Source of the DNA: Porogramme epimiltina
Taxonomy: Eukaryota; Basidiomycota; Agaricomycetes; Polyporales; Polyporaceae
Reading direction: 5' to 3'
Length of the DNA stretch: 64,000 bases
NCBI GenBank assembly: GCA_900155495.1
Contig: FTLJ01000473.1
Location: forward strand, 53,969-117,968
The position numbers and the translations under genes were made by a program. The notes beneath the pieces were generated by a model. It had not been told where the DNA came from, made no database searches, and saw nothing but the letters and a program-made list of their open reading frames with translations. Shown one piece after another: positions 11,604 through 23,110 of the stretch (the stretch's first letter is position 1; every line of letters starts with the position of its first letter).

Positions 11604-13223
11604 ATGGCATCACTGCTGAGTTTTGTATCCGATGATTTCCAGTCAATTCAGCACAATCATGCCAACTGGTCCGTCATCCTCGCGGAAGCAGCGCGGTCAA
11701 ACCGCTTCTCAGTAAGTCTCACTTGCGCCGCGATAGTTGCACCATCACTGAGCGTATACAAGGATCGCCAGAGACACAAAGAAGTTCTCGCGATGGGTCG
11801 CCCATCATAATATGGTGGAGGGAACGTTCCAAGATCTACCTACTGCGTATCGGAAAGACGTCGATGCTGTCTACAATGTCCTCGGTCTCATGCCAGAGGC
11901 CTGGGGGAACCCAGTGAGCCCACCTTACCGACGTGTTTCTCTTACATAACTCATGTGCTATACCATAGAAGCGACGAACCGAACAGTTCGCCGCCGTTCT
12001 AGACCCCGAGTTCCTATCGTTTTTGGAAGAAGCGTTTCAGGAGAACCCGAAACTCTTCTCCACTAAGGTGGATCACGAGGCCTGCCGCCTCCTGCTGCGG
12101 GAACTCCAGACGGTATGCACGGCCTGGGTGAGACTTCGTCGAATGCGCAAGTCGAAACGCCCCTGGTCTGAATGCGATTATGCATCACAAGTGTAAGGAT
12201 TGCGTTCTCGGCATTACTGTAGTTCGGTCTCGCTGATATGGTATGGCAGCTACAACGTTCTTAGAACACCTGGGGGTCGGACAAGCGATTGCAGGTAAAT
12301 CGTCGTAATGCGCGTTGTCGCGTGCACCATTTCAAGCTTCTTAAACTCACATGTAATTACCATAATAGATGCCAGCCGCAGCTCTCTCTCCCCCAGCCTG
12401 TGGTATCTACCATCAATTCCGCGTCGGTTTTCTCCAAGACCAGGACTATCATCCCAGACGGCGCACTCTTCGTACCTACAGAGCGTTTCGACAAGCTCTG
12501 CCGTTCAGAGAGATCTGCATTCAAGCTCCTCTTGAACAGCCCGCTAGTGAACAACGCTGCCAGTCACGGCGGACGCTCTTCTTTCCGGTCTCAAAGCACT
12601 TTGTGCTGGACTTTGCCGGAAGAAGACTGCTTCGAAGTCGCAGGCGTTTTCTGGGAAGACAAGAAGCCGGCGTTAGGCGAGCTCAAGGCGGCATACCGGC
12701 AAAACCGAATGTCGACTGCAGCATCTCTGCGGCAGCTTCACTTTTTGAAAGTCAAAACACCCGTCTTTGGTCTCATATTCTCAGAGGGAACCGTTCAAGC
12801 GCACATGGACTGGTGGGCTGATAGTAAGAAGCAAGGCTTCGTGAGTGATTCCGTCGGAGAACTGCGCTTGGAATACTCACAATTCTCTCGCAGCGCATCG
12901 TTTCGGCACCCTACACTGATTCCCAAAGCTCCGTTCATGAATGGGACCTCGGCCGGCCATCCGACATTATCGCTCTATATCTGCACATTCGGAATCTCGA
13001 CGAATGGGTTGCGAACGGATTCGCCGCACGAGTGGAAACCGGCATCGAACGCCTCGCGTGTAGCGTGAAGAAGGGGAAGGAGGTGCAGCCTTGGCGGCGC
13101 CGCAGCGGCGCGGGCACAGGCAGTACTGCCTCGAGGAGATCGAGTCATACTGGCGAGCAATCCATTTCCAGTCCAGTCAAATCACGTCAGCGGAGTAACC
13201 CTCCAAGACGGTGCAGACAGTAG
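11604..13223 (+). CDS. Unknown protein, 436 residues
   Basis: Six exons (11604-11711, 11782-11913, 11969-12192, 12250-12294, 12369-12840, 12894-13223) join in frame to 436 residues. All have GT-AG borders and consistent phase, which supports a real gene. I do not recognise a domain. The N-terminal part is a mixed acidic and aromatic helical segment (FVSDDFQSIQHNHANWSVIL, then KFSRWVAHHNMVEGTFQDLP). The middle has DGALFVPTERFDKLC and a Trp/Phe-rich stretch near VFWEDKKPALGELKAAYRQ. The C-terminal tail is basic and serine-rich (KKGKEVQPWRRRSGAG onward), probably disordered. There is no signal peptide and no membrane segment, so a cytosolic or nuclear protein is likely. It lies 362 bases after CRC1 on the same strand, with no evident functional link. 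Confidence 0.75.
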
Positions 13224-13417
13224 ACTGTCAGGACGTAGGGAGTACGAGAGTCTTCAATGTATCGGCATGGAATATACTTGTGGAATTTGTTGTATCACCA
13301 TATAGTGAATGCATGTTCGTCAATGTGAGCGCTGCGGATCGTGTTCATGAATGATTGCACACATATGTACAAACTCCCTTCAAATATTGAATCACAAAAA
13401 TCAGCTAAAAATTAAAG

Positions 13418-13489
13418 CTCTCTGTCGGGGAGTCGAACCCCGCTTTCGCGCGTGACAGGCGCGTGTACTAACCGATATACTAACAGAGA
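13418..13489 (-). tRNA. tRNA-Asp (GTC anticodon)
   Basis: Reading the minus strand gives a 72-nt cloverleaf. The acceptor stem TCTCTGT pairs with ACAGAGA, with a G discriminator base. The D-arm contains GGTTAGTA, the anticodon stem-loop reads GCGCCTGTCACGCGC with anticodon GTC, and the T-arm GGGGTTCGACTCCCC is perfectly paired. There is no intron and no encoded CCA, as expected for a eukaryotic nuclear tRNA. Confidence 0.95.
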
Positions 13490-14021
13490 CCTGTTCTTAG
13501 CCCGTCTGATAGTAGCTATATAGTTAAGACGTAACTGAAAACGTCTAACTAATGCAGTATCATCAACCCCTCCCAATACTGCAATCCCGCCGCGCGGTGT
13601 CACTGCATAGGACTGCCCGATATTTACAGCCCATACGCTCCGATTGAATGATGGGATAATCTTAGAAGACTCTTCGGACCGTATGCGCGAGCATGGTATA
13701 GACATTCTCGGCGATTCTCCGATTCATTGTTGATGGACTTCAGTTTTTTTACATCTTCGGATGCTTAGAATCATTAATATCGCGGTTCTATTTGAGAGTG
13801 CCGTTCTGAAAGGGCCTACTAATGGTCTCCTTCGCAACCGCTCCAACAGAAGTTTGTTGTGGGATGTGGTCATTATATCCGCTGCGTGCATCTGCCGGAG
13901 CTACAGGCCTTCTACACTCCAAACCCGGCACCGCACATGCGTATACCGCGTCCCCAAAATTGGACCTTCTTGACTACGGATATGCTCTTGCCGTGGGCCC
14001 GGATGTAGCGCATGATCGCTA
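13490..14021. other. Intergenic spacer
   Basis: The sequence between the tRNA and the doubtful gene has only short, unconvincing open frames on both strands. A frame at 13822-14022 has somewhat protein-like composition but no match I recognise. Confidence 0.4.
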
Positions 14022-14485
14022 ATGCACATGTTACCACGACTCAGCGAGGATGTAAAGCCGTTGGTGCCGACATTTGGTGACCTCATGCTCTGTGAGACTT
14101 TGGCTCATTCCGATCAAAGGCGCATGCAGCTCGTGATGATCGTCGGCGACCCATGTACGTACTGGAAGCACATCCAGTGGTCCGGCGCATAATGTGCTGT
14201 TCGACGGGCCCAAGGGATTCGGTCGGGAGCCGGGACGCGACCTGGATGCGACCTTTTGGCGTCCATCTGAATGGTTTGAGAAGTATGGCGTGGAGATGGC
14301 GAGGATTTTGCCACTTGGCTGTGTACACCGCCGTGTACTCGTGGTTTCATGGGCCTGTCCAGTCGAGCCACTTCGCGGGTCCTGGCGGCAGGAGCGACAT
14401 ATGCCGGTGGACTGTGGTGGACTTCGGGGTGGACTGCGGGCCAGAACGTGAGGGCGCTGGGCCACGGCCGCCCAATGGCGGATAG
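14022..14485 (+). pseudogene. Possible short gene or gene relic
   Basis: Two plus-strand segments look coding but do not join cleanly. The first runs from ATG 14022 and includes LPRLSEDVKPLVPTFGDLM and QLVMIVGDP. The second, around 14194-14310, reads FDGPKGFGREPGRDLDATFW then RPSEWFEKYGVEMARILPL. A GTACGT donor at about 14155 and a CAG near 14176 would make a 23-nt intron, too short, and would put the second segment in the wrong frame. This could be a decayed gene, a gene with an unrecognised intron, or chance. I assign no function. Confidence 0.25.
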
Positions 14486-14608
14486 ACGCCTGACCTGCCA
14501 AGCCATCTAATCTGAAGGGCTGGAAGTTTATCAGATAAGATCAAATTTCACCCGTGCGCCTGGATGAGCCCGCCTGCCCCGAGGATGATGTTTCTCTGAC
14601 TCGGCCGG

Positions 14609-14614
14609 TATAAA
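14609..14614 (+). promoter_or_regulatory. TATAAA box upstream of ARG2
   Basis: A canonical TATAAA lies 21 bases before one in-frame ATG (14635) and 48 bases before the next (14662). The close spacing is one reason to prefer the second ATG as the start. Confidence 0.45.
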
Positions 14615-14661
14615 ACCCACTTCCCCCGCCCGTCATGTCCTCCAGCCATCCCTGCGCCACC

Positions 14662-16698
14662 ATGCTGGCCTCCTCCACCCGACTCGGCCGTACCGCCGTC
14701 TCTCCGGCCTCGCATCAGTCCCGTTCCGCCCAGACGTTCAAGGCGTTCTATGCAGTGCGTCCGCCGTCGCCGACGCGCGGCATGCAGAGTCGTTGACCGC
14801 CTTCTGCGACAACTTGCAGACAATACGAAGCTTGCGGCGATCGTACGAACCGCCAGAGCCGGATGATCTTGAACCTTCAGAAAAGGTATGTTCAGCTTTT
14901 ATTGCCCCTCGCAATCATGCCCCATGTAAACATACTCCGTGTTGTGCAGGATTTCATTCTTTCCCTCCTGCGCGCGAACCCCTCGCTGCGGGACACAAAA
15001 TCGTACCTTGCGTCCTTCGGTCCTCGCCCTCAACCCCCGCAACCCCCAGCGCCCCGTCCAGCGGAAATTCCGGTGCTGACGGAGAAGGACGTAACGACCC
15101 AAGCGGACGTTAAGCCGCCGGACATTAAGCCATCCCCTAGTCCAGTGGTTGCATCGATCTTGAATCCGGTGTACCGGCGTACCGCCCTTGTCAAGTTGCA
15201 AGCGCCCTTTACGGATAGGCAGCTGGAAAGCATAGCGCGCGGCATGGTCTACCTCGAGAAGCTAGGCCTGGTGAGCGTCATCGTCGTCGAAAATGATCAA
15301 CTCTCCCGAGGGTCGCCGCGTGAGCGCCCGGCGCTACTCGACGAGACAATGCGGGTCGTCAACGCCCTCGAAAAGCAAGGAGCGCGGGCCCGTCCCGTCC
15401 TCGGCTCAGTGGTCCGCCTCGGCCCCAAGCCAGAAGACGAGCCGTCCTCCGAACCGCGAGAATACGCCGTTCCTGAAGCACACACCTTTCCTTCCGACCT
15501 CGTTCACATTCGTTCGGCGCTTCGGGCGGGAGAGATTCCCGTTCTGGCACCGCTCGCTCTGGACTCCTTCTGCCGGAGCGTCCGGGTAGACGCGAACGAC
15601 GTCGTGGCGGCGCTCGCCCGCGGCATGGTCGAAGCCGCGGCACTGGACAACGGCCCCTCGGCCAGCGAGGACAGCCCCTCGTACTCTTCCGACAATGTGG
15701 ACCTGACCCCGTTACGGCTCATGATCATCACTCGAGAAGGCGGGGTTCCCTCCTACGCTCGGCACGGCATGCCCCACCTGCTCGTTAACCTTACTTCCGA
15801 ATATGAGTACATTCATGAAACATTCGATACCCGCTGGAAGCTCGGCCACCCCACCGCCCTCTCCAACCTCAAGCTCGCGCGGACATGCCTGGCCTACATG
15901 CCTCCAACGTCTTCGGCCGTCATGGTGTCCCACCGCTCCCCCAGCTCCCTCATCGGCAACCTCATCACGAACCGGCCGGCCGTTAGCTCTAGCCTGCCGC
16001 ACGCGCTTCTGCAGGGCAATCGCAAACTCACGGTGGACACGCCGACCCTGCTGCGCCGCGGGCTTCCGATTCGGGTCGTGCGCACCGTGGCCGAGCTGGA
16101 CAAGGCGAAGATGAAGAAGCTCCTGGAGCAGTCCTTCCGACGCGAACTCGAGGAGGACGCGTTCTGGGCGCGCATGGAGCGCGACCTCGGCTTTGTCATC
16201 GTCGCGGGCGACTACGCGGGCGCAGCGATCGTGACGCGCGAGGCGTGCGCGGCGGCGACGCCCGCGGCGGTCGCACCGATCACGTACCTCGACAAGTTCG
16301 CGGTGCTGCCGGAGCACCAGGGCGACGGGACGGTCGACTTCCTCTGGGTCGCGCTGCACGACGAGACGTACGGGCTCGGGCTGCCGTTCTCGGCGAACCC
16401 GAACGGGGGCAAGGAGGGCAAGGGCGAGGGGCGCGACCTCGTGTGGCGCTCGCGCGCGGACAACCCGGTCAACAAGTGGTACTTTGAGCGCAGCACGGGC
16501 CACCTCCGCCAGGGCGACTGGGTGCTCTTCTGGTGCGACGCGGAGGTGCGGCTCAAGACGGAGGAGGGGCGGCGCGCGAACGCGGGGCTGTCGTACCTCG
16601 AGCGGTGGGAGGAGGGGCGGCTCGCGACGTGGAACGAGGTGGTGATGAAGATCCCGTCGAGCTGGAAGCCCAAGGTCGTGAAGAAGATCCAAAACTAA
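14662..16698 (+). CDS. ARG2: N-acetylglutamate synthase, mitochondrial
   Basis: Exons 14662-14754, 14820-14885 and 14950-16698 join to 635 residues. The enzyme transfers acetyl from acetyl-CoA to glutamate, the first step of ornithine and arginine synthesis in mitochondria. I chose ATG 14662 because it sits in a near-ideal context (GCCACCATG). An in-frame ATG at 14635 would add nine residues. The N-terminus (LASSTRLGRTAVSPASHQSR) has the basic, Ser/Ala-rich look of a mitochondrial presequence. Recognisable blocks are DFILSLLRANPSLRDTKSYL, an amino-acid-kinase-like region with RTALVKLQAPFT and YLEKLGLVSVIVVEND, and the C-terminal DUF619/GNAT domain with YLDKFAVLPEHQGDGTVDFL, VWRSRADNPVNKWYFERSTG and WVLFWCDAEVRL. 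GC content rises steeply toward the 3' end. Confidence 0.9.
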
Positions 16699-18292
16699 GC
16701 TTGCTACCACCGGATACGGAAGCTGCCCCGTGGAGAGTACAATGTTAGGTATGCGCTTCGCCTAATAGGTTTCCGGTTTCGTCACATAAAACTTGTATAG
16801 ACCGTTGTGCTATAGATGTCCGTTTGTATCCCTATTTTTCCGCGCTTACGTTCAAATATTTGGAGCTCTTTCTCGTATATGTGCGGATGGCTCTGCCTTG
16901 GACCCAGTCTCAGTTGTACTCTTGTTCCTACAACACGACTACCACAAAAGCTAGTACTCCTAATCCAAGTATCATTGTGATCCGTTAGTGATCGAACAAG
17001 GAACCGCCGGAAGGGTGCCCCGAAGTCTAATTCCGACCGATGACGTCGTGTCCGGGGTGGCGCAGGGTAGTAACGGTTTCAAGATGCTGATGTCTGGGCA
17101 GCGCGTGGTTCCATAACCAGATAATGCCCACACTCATTGTATGAAGTGGTGGGCCCTACATATCCGGATCTACAGATGGGGCGGAAAGGAAACGCAGAGG
17201 CCTGAGCACAGACAAAGCGCAGCATACAAGAACATCTGCGCTGACAGGACCGATCCGAGGGCTCCGAGCGAGGGTGACCTCATAGTGGAGAGCGGAGCGA
17301 GTTGCCGGCAGGCGGGAACGGGGCGCAAGTGCAGCGCGAACAGGACGCGACGCCTTCTCCGTGTCAGGAAGGCGGCGTACGGGACGCCGCGCGACCGTGG
17401 CGGCGTGCTCACGTACAGGTGCCCAAAGTCGAACGACGGCGCGGCGTGCTGGGCGGCGGTGGAGCTGCGCCCCAGGCAATAATAATACCAAGCCGTCGGC
17501 GCTGCGGGCCATTATTTGGGGGGGCGGTCGCGCGCGCGGCGGAGGGGAAATTGACAAGGGGAGCTGGCAGCCACGCGTGCGGCCGATGATCAGTTCGATC
17601 GCGCTCGCGCGGTGGAGCTGCTCTTGCGCCCGCGCCCGCGGGGCCTTCGTGGCGCTTCCATGGACCGCGAGTGTGACTGGGAACACGCCTGCGGCCCTCA
17701 TGGGCCCACTCGGCACGCGTGCGCGCCGCAGACGGCGCGCTGGGAGGGAGCGTGAGAGGGACAGGGCCGGGAGAGGAGGGGTCGAGGGGCAGGGCGCGAT
17801 GCCGGGGCGCAGTGTGCCGCAGCGGAAGCGGATTGAGGGCTCGGAGCGGACGAAGAGGGCGGGCGCTGTGGCGGTGGGGGTCGGAGGGAGGCCCGCGTGG
17901 AAGGAGGGTGGGCTCTGGTGGGCTGGGGCGCGGACGTGGGCTCCGAGTGGGGGCGAGGGCGATGGAGCCGTTGCGGTGTCGCGACATCTTCATACCAAGA
18001 AGCACCCTCGTTTTTGTCCCCCGGCCGAGCTCTCCCTGCCACCCGCCCGCCACGGCAGCTCAGCGGCAGCTCCCCGTGCCGCGGTGATCCCCAGCCCTTA
18101 TATCCCTCCGATGCCCCCTTCATACCTTGCCCCTTAGTCCACGCCCCCACCCAGGCCCCCGAGCCCCCACCCGCGTTCCTGTTCCTGTTCGCGCGCGTCC
18201 AGCCCCGGTCGTCCTCTGCACTGCTTGTCTCTCCGACATCCGGCTCCCCGCCGTCCTACCTTACGCCAGCCCCCACCTGCGTCATTCTGGCC
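16699..18292. other. Long intergenic stretch, GC-rich in its right half
   Basis: The first 450 bases are 3' and AT-rich. From about 17,200 to 18,150 the DNA becomes very GC- and CpG-rich and carries long open frames on both strands. Those frames are arginine/glycine/alanine-rich and look like composition artefacts. The last part (18,050-18,290) is CT-rich with a TTATAT at about 18,099 and probably leads into the small gene that follows. Confidence 0.5.
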
Positions 18293-18529
18293 ATGATTGC
18301 TGCCTCCTCGGTTCCTGCTGCGGGCGTCCCCAGCGAACACCAGCACGTCGGGGACACAGACCCGTTCGTCGTGTATGCGCGCTCGCTCCACGACTACACC
18401 CTCCGCCTTTGGACCGAGTCCAGGAGGATCGCAGAGGAAAAGGCGCGCCTCAAGGCTGCCGCCGGCCGAGGCGGCGCGGCTGCGCCGCAACCCGCGAGGC
18501 GTCAAGATGACGCATCGACTAAATCTTGA
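18293..18529 (+). CDS. Small unknown protein, 78 residues
   Basis: A single-exon frame from ATG 18293 to TGA 18527-18529. It is preceded by a long CT-rich leader of the kind seen before other genes in this window. The product is soluble, with a helical central block (PFVVYARSLHDYTLRLWTES then RRIAEEKARLKAAAG) and a charged, Gln/Ala-rich tail. The central 'DPFVVYARSLHDYTLRLWTE' segment looks like a genuine conserved helix, but I recognise no family. A translation start further upstream in the same frame is unlikely because the composition changes abruptly. The alternative is chance coding in GC-rich DNA. Confidence 0.5.
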   Translation: MIAASSVPAAGVPSEHQHVGDTDPFVVYARSLHDYTLRLWTESRRIAEEKARLKAAAGRGGAAAPQPARRQDDASTKS

Positions 18530-19727
18530 ACACCGCCTGTCGAGGAACAAGGGAGGGTATGGATTAGAGAAGGATGCAGGGTACCTGGAAACAACAACGG
18601 GTGAGTACACTACACGGACGTCTCATGAAATGTGCACTTACCGGTAGCTTTGCGGATAGATATGTCGCCTCGCAATATGACGGGTTGACGCATCCACATT
18701 GACATACTCCCATGTCGTGAGCTACGCGCGGCACTCGACATCCTTCTCTCGCCCATAGGTGCTCCATCTGAGTTTCGCATCTACTTACCATCTACTCGTC
18801 GTGTTTCGATTCTCCGTCGCTCTCTTTCTCATCGTCCGCTATCATCGTCTACCATCTCCGTCCCTGCTATTGTATTTTATATCTCCGTCAGTACTACGTA
18901 GAAGAAAGACCACCTACTATTCTTACGATCATCGTCCTTCACAGGTTTTCATCATTTGAAGACGACATCAGGATATGCCGCCGCATGAGTCTCGTATGTA
19001 ACTAGTATTGATTCAAGTGTGTATGAAACACGGGTATGTACACGCGCACGGTGCAGAGAAGGCGAGGAGGAAAGTGAAAATGATCCGCAAGCCCCGTCGG
19101 CCTTTTATGCGTGCGCCCTCTGCTAAGGATCAAAAGTCTAGGCCGATCCGTGACCGAGGTGTTTCCGTTATGCTCGATAGAGACAGCATGTCACACAGCA
19201 TGTCACGCTAGTCTCGCTCCGCTCGCTGGGCGCTACTACATCCGCCGTTTGTCTCAACCGCGACTATGTCCACTCAAATGCAGCTCTTTTCATGCAGTAT
19301 GGCTAGGACGTGTCTTGATCCTATGACCGCGCTAACTACTCCTTACATCTTCAAAGGGCTTGACCATGGCCCAAACTGACAGCGATAGCAGCTTGAAGAC
19401 CTACCCGCTGTCGTCGTTATTTCATCGGAAGCATTGATTAGTCTTCTCGGTCCCATAAAGTCCGCGTTCTTCCCATGATGCCGTTCATTGAAGGCATCGT
19501 GTCATGGATCCGCGTGGTACCGGAGAACCCGCAACTCAGATACAGCAGCGTTCTCCCTTGTCGCTCTAGAAGGCGACATCCACGCGACGCACGTTCGATA
19601 CGGACTGCCGCTTACCATCACCGCTAGTATCAATACGCCCCGTGCCGTCGGGCGAACGTGAACTGTTACTAAATATTTCAGTCTCGTCCCTCAGAGTCCA
19701 TAAAAAGCCTCAACTGCGCCCTCGCTG
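18530..19727. other. Intergenic spacer before the sphingomyelinase gene
   Basis: Moderate-GC sequence with no convincing frame. It contains a CT/AT-rich tract around 18,760-18,960 that is probably the 3' region of the small gene, and it ends with the sphingomyelinase promoter (TCCATAAAAAGCC near 19,697-19,709 could act as its TATA element). Confidence 0.5.
19184..19207 (+). repeat. Two-copy 12-bp tandem repeat
   Basis: CAGCATGTCACA is followed directly by CAGCATGTCACG. It is short, isolated and in intergenic DNA. Confidence 0.6.
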
Positions 19728-22700
19728 ATGGGCCGAACGCTCCTTGCACCTCTCCTCGCCGCCTCCATGGTGTCGCGCAAGATTCTGAGCGTCGCGGCCG
19801 CCTCGGCGGTCGTCTTCTCAGTCCCCGCCGCGGTTGGCGAACCAGTCAGCTCAGAGGCGTTCGGCCCGTCGGCGTTCACGGCCCCTGGAGCCTTCCCAAC
19901 CTCGCTTTACAAGCACTACTTTAACTCGCCAACAGCGACTTCGGCCCAGCCACAGCCTGTAATCTCTGATCCCGTCACGGTGAGCATCTCGGAGATTGAA
20001 AAGGCCTAATGCTCATGTTCGCTTGCCTGCAGCACAAAACATACCCATTCGAGCTCACCAACCCTGCCACGATCCCCAAGGCGCGTTTACGTGATGGCGC
20101 GCGCCGTGGCGGACTGCTGACCTCCGTACGGATATAGAACGACACAGCGGACCCGCACATCCTGCCGCCCAAGGCGTCCTCGGCGCAGCTCCTCGAGGCC
20201 GCGTTCGCGCAGGTGCTCTCCATCGCAGGCAACCCGGTGTTCGGGTCGGACAACTGCCAGCGCTGCCAGGCCGCGCTCGAGGCGGGCAAGTTCCTCGCGA
20301 TGGCCGCGCCCGAGCAGGGCCCCGCGCTCGCGGTCCGGCTCTGCGAGCACTTTGGCTTCAACAGCGACTGCGCGACGCAGTTCGGCGTCGAGGCGCTCGG
20401 CTCGGTCATCACCCAGGTCGTCGCGAACGCGGACGTCGGGGGGCTCGACGGGCAGGTTAGTGCGCGTGCGCCTTGTTTGCTTGCTGGTCTGCGCTCCGAG
20501 GGCGGGTGCTGACATTCGGGTTCTTCGCGCGCGAGCAGATGCTCTGCCAGCACTTCATCTCCGGTCTTTGTCCGCTGCCCGCCACGACGCCGCTGAACCT
20601 GACCGGGTGGTTCGCTAAGCCCAAACCGGACCCGCTCCCGACTCCCAAGAAGCCGTCCGGCAAGCGTCTTAAGGTCTTACACCTTTCCGACCTCCACATC
20701 GACCCCCGTGAGTTACAGAGTCTCTTAAGGACGCGTGCTTGTGGTGCTCACCGGCAAATAGGTTATGCTAACGGGGCGGAGGCGAACTGCACGTCTGGAC
20801 TGTGCTGTCGCGAGAACAACTTCAACACGGAGAGCCCGAACGAAGCGGTTTTCCCTGCTCCTCGGTTTGGAGCGTACCTCTGGTAACACTTCTGTTTTCG
20901 TGTCACTTTCACCTTCCCTCTGACACACTACGATAGCGACTCGCCGATCTCTCTTGTTACCGCCGCTTTGCATTCGATTCCAGTCCTTGCCGGCACTGAA
21001 AAGACAGGTTTCGACTTCACCATCTATACCGGTGATCTCGTCTCGCATGATTCTGAGCACCAACTGTCCAGGTAATGGCTCACTTGACTTACCTGTGATG
21101 TTTCAACCTGACGACTATCGCACAGAGATTATGTTTTGTACACTGAGGTCACTTTACTTCCATACTGCGCTCAGTTACATTCTTGCTCACGAGTTTACAG
21201 ACCGTCGTCTATGACCTATTCAAGAAGCTGCTTGGCTCCGGTCCTGTGTATGCGGCACTTGGAAACCACGATTCCTATAACCAGTCAGTCGGATAAATCG
21301 GCCGTTATAGCCCATTCTCATAATTTGTCTTAGAGCCCAAGATGCACCCCATTCCCTTGGTGGGCAACTCGCAGAGCAGTTCAGCTGGTACGTCTGAAGC
21401 TCTTGAGACGGACAAAAAGCATGGGCTCACAGCCCTGTGAAAAGGAACTACGATCACGTCGCGTCCCTCTGGCAACATGAGGGCTGGATTCCTCAGTCGG
21501 CTGTCGATCTCGCGCGTGCCCACTATGCTGCCTACATGGTTCGTCGGCAGGACGGACTGCGTGTGATCACGCTGAACACGGACCTGTGTAAGTGACATCA
21601 ATATTGCTACTCAGATTTTCTTTTCCCTCACACTTTCCTTCCAGGGTATGGGTGAGTGATGTCAACCATGTTGAATAGCGCCCGTTTGGTAGACGCGATT
21701 GTAGGGCCAACTATTTCAACTACATCAACATGACAAACCCCGACGTCTCCGGGATGCTGCGTTTCCTTACGGATGAGCTCCAGGCGGCCGAAGATGCGGG
21801 AGACTCAGGTGAGGCCCGTAATGTTCCCCGCAGTACTCGGCACGGGCTGACAATTTCGGTAGTGTGGATCATGGGTCACGTCCTGACCGGGTGGGATGGC
21901 ACCAACCCCCTTTTGAACCCCACGGACCTCTGTGAGTTGCCATATAAGTCTTCGGCGTCATGATCTCATACATACGTCGCTGGATCCAGTTTACCAGATG
22001 TACGTGACGTCTGTAGTGGTGCTCACTGGTGTCTCCCGTGCTCACTATGCATCGTTAGCGTTGACCGCTTCTCCCCTCATGTCGTCAAGGGTGAGTTCTC
22101 CGCCGTAGCCGACCAGGGGTTTGAAGGCTGATCCTACTGCTCCCTAGCTATCTTTTTCGGGCACACACACGAGGACCAGCTTATGGTAAAGTTTCCCGTG
22201 CGCCTCCCCCCCAAACTGCCCCCTTCTGATGGCCATCCAGATCTACTATGCCGATAATGCCACCACTATCAGCGCACAAACCGCACTCGCTGCGGGATGG
22301 GTAAGGTTTTCGTTCCGAGGTATAACAGAGCCGAAATGAAACGAGACTCTCCAGATCGGGCCCTCAATCACGCCGTTGACCAACCTGAACTCCGGCTTCC
22401 GCGTGTATGAGGTCGATTCTGCTGTATGTCTTCCCTTGCCTTTGCTACTAGCGCTCCACTCATACTCCATCCGTATGCAATTCCGTGGGGCAGACATTCG
22501 AAATTCTCGATGCGCACACGTGAGCCATAAGTTCGAGGGCACGAATGATCTCGTCTGCACCCTCGGATATGTCTCCATTTGTCGTGCTCACGTTCGCATC
22601 CGAATACACAGATGGAAGAGCGATGTCAACGCGTTCCCGCAGCTCGACACCCAAACCGACTTCGGGCCCACGTACGAGTACGAGTACAGCACCCGCGACG

Positions 22701-23110
22701 CGTACGGCGCGACCATCACCGGCTGGGGCCCGAACGACCCCCTCAATGCGACCTGGTGGCATCACGTCACCGAAGGTGCGTCGTCGTTCCGGTGGCGTAC
22801 CGCTTCCGCTCGAGAGCTAACGTGCCGCGCCCATCCCCGCGCATGCGCGCCCGGCAGCCATGGAAGCCAACTCTACGCTGGTCTCGGTACGTCCGCACCT
22901 GGCGCGCGCACACGCCTATTTTCGTCCGCCGCGCTGATGCTGATACCGCGCGCGATGACGCAGGTCTTCAACACCTTCCAGGGCAAGGGCTCCGTGCGCA
23001 CCGCGCCATGTACGGGCCAGTGCGCAGTGGCCAAGGTGTGCTACATCCGGAGCGGCAGCGCGCCGATCGCGAGGCAGAATTGCCCCACCGGGTTTGGCTC
23101 TGTGCAGTAG
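19728..23110 (+). CDS. Secreted acid sphingomyelinase (saposin + metallophosphoesterase)
   Basis: A heavily split gene of roughly fifteen or more exons. The product hydrolyses sphingomyelin-like phosphosphingolipids to ceramide and would act outside the cell or in the vacuole. The N-terminus (exon 19728-19979) has a signal-like segment ending near VFSVPAAVGEP. A saposin-B domain with paired cysteines follows at about 20,150-20,580 (NCQRCQAALEAGK, RLCEHFGFNSDC, MLCQHFISGLC). The calcineurin-like phosphoesterase then shows all its metal motifs in order: DLHIDP, GDLVSHD, GNHDS, IMGHV and GHTHED. The C-terminal domain contains DAYGATITGWGPNDPLNATW and ends with Cys-rich CTGQCAVAKVC. Many exons are only 10-60 nt. 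The second intron has two readings: a GC-AG intron at 20083-20137, or a GT-AG intron at 20087-20147. I did not fix every junction. Confidence 0.85.

Noticed and set aside
15712..16710. 332-codon open frame on the minus strand
   Set aside because: It is the antisense shadow of the GC-rich ARG2 coding exon. It is rich in Arg, Leu and Val and has no motif.
17361..18150. Long open frames on both strands (up to 258 codons)
   Set aside because: They overlap each other in GC-rich DNA and have Arg/Gly/Ala/Pro-rich composition with no domain.
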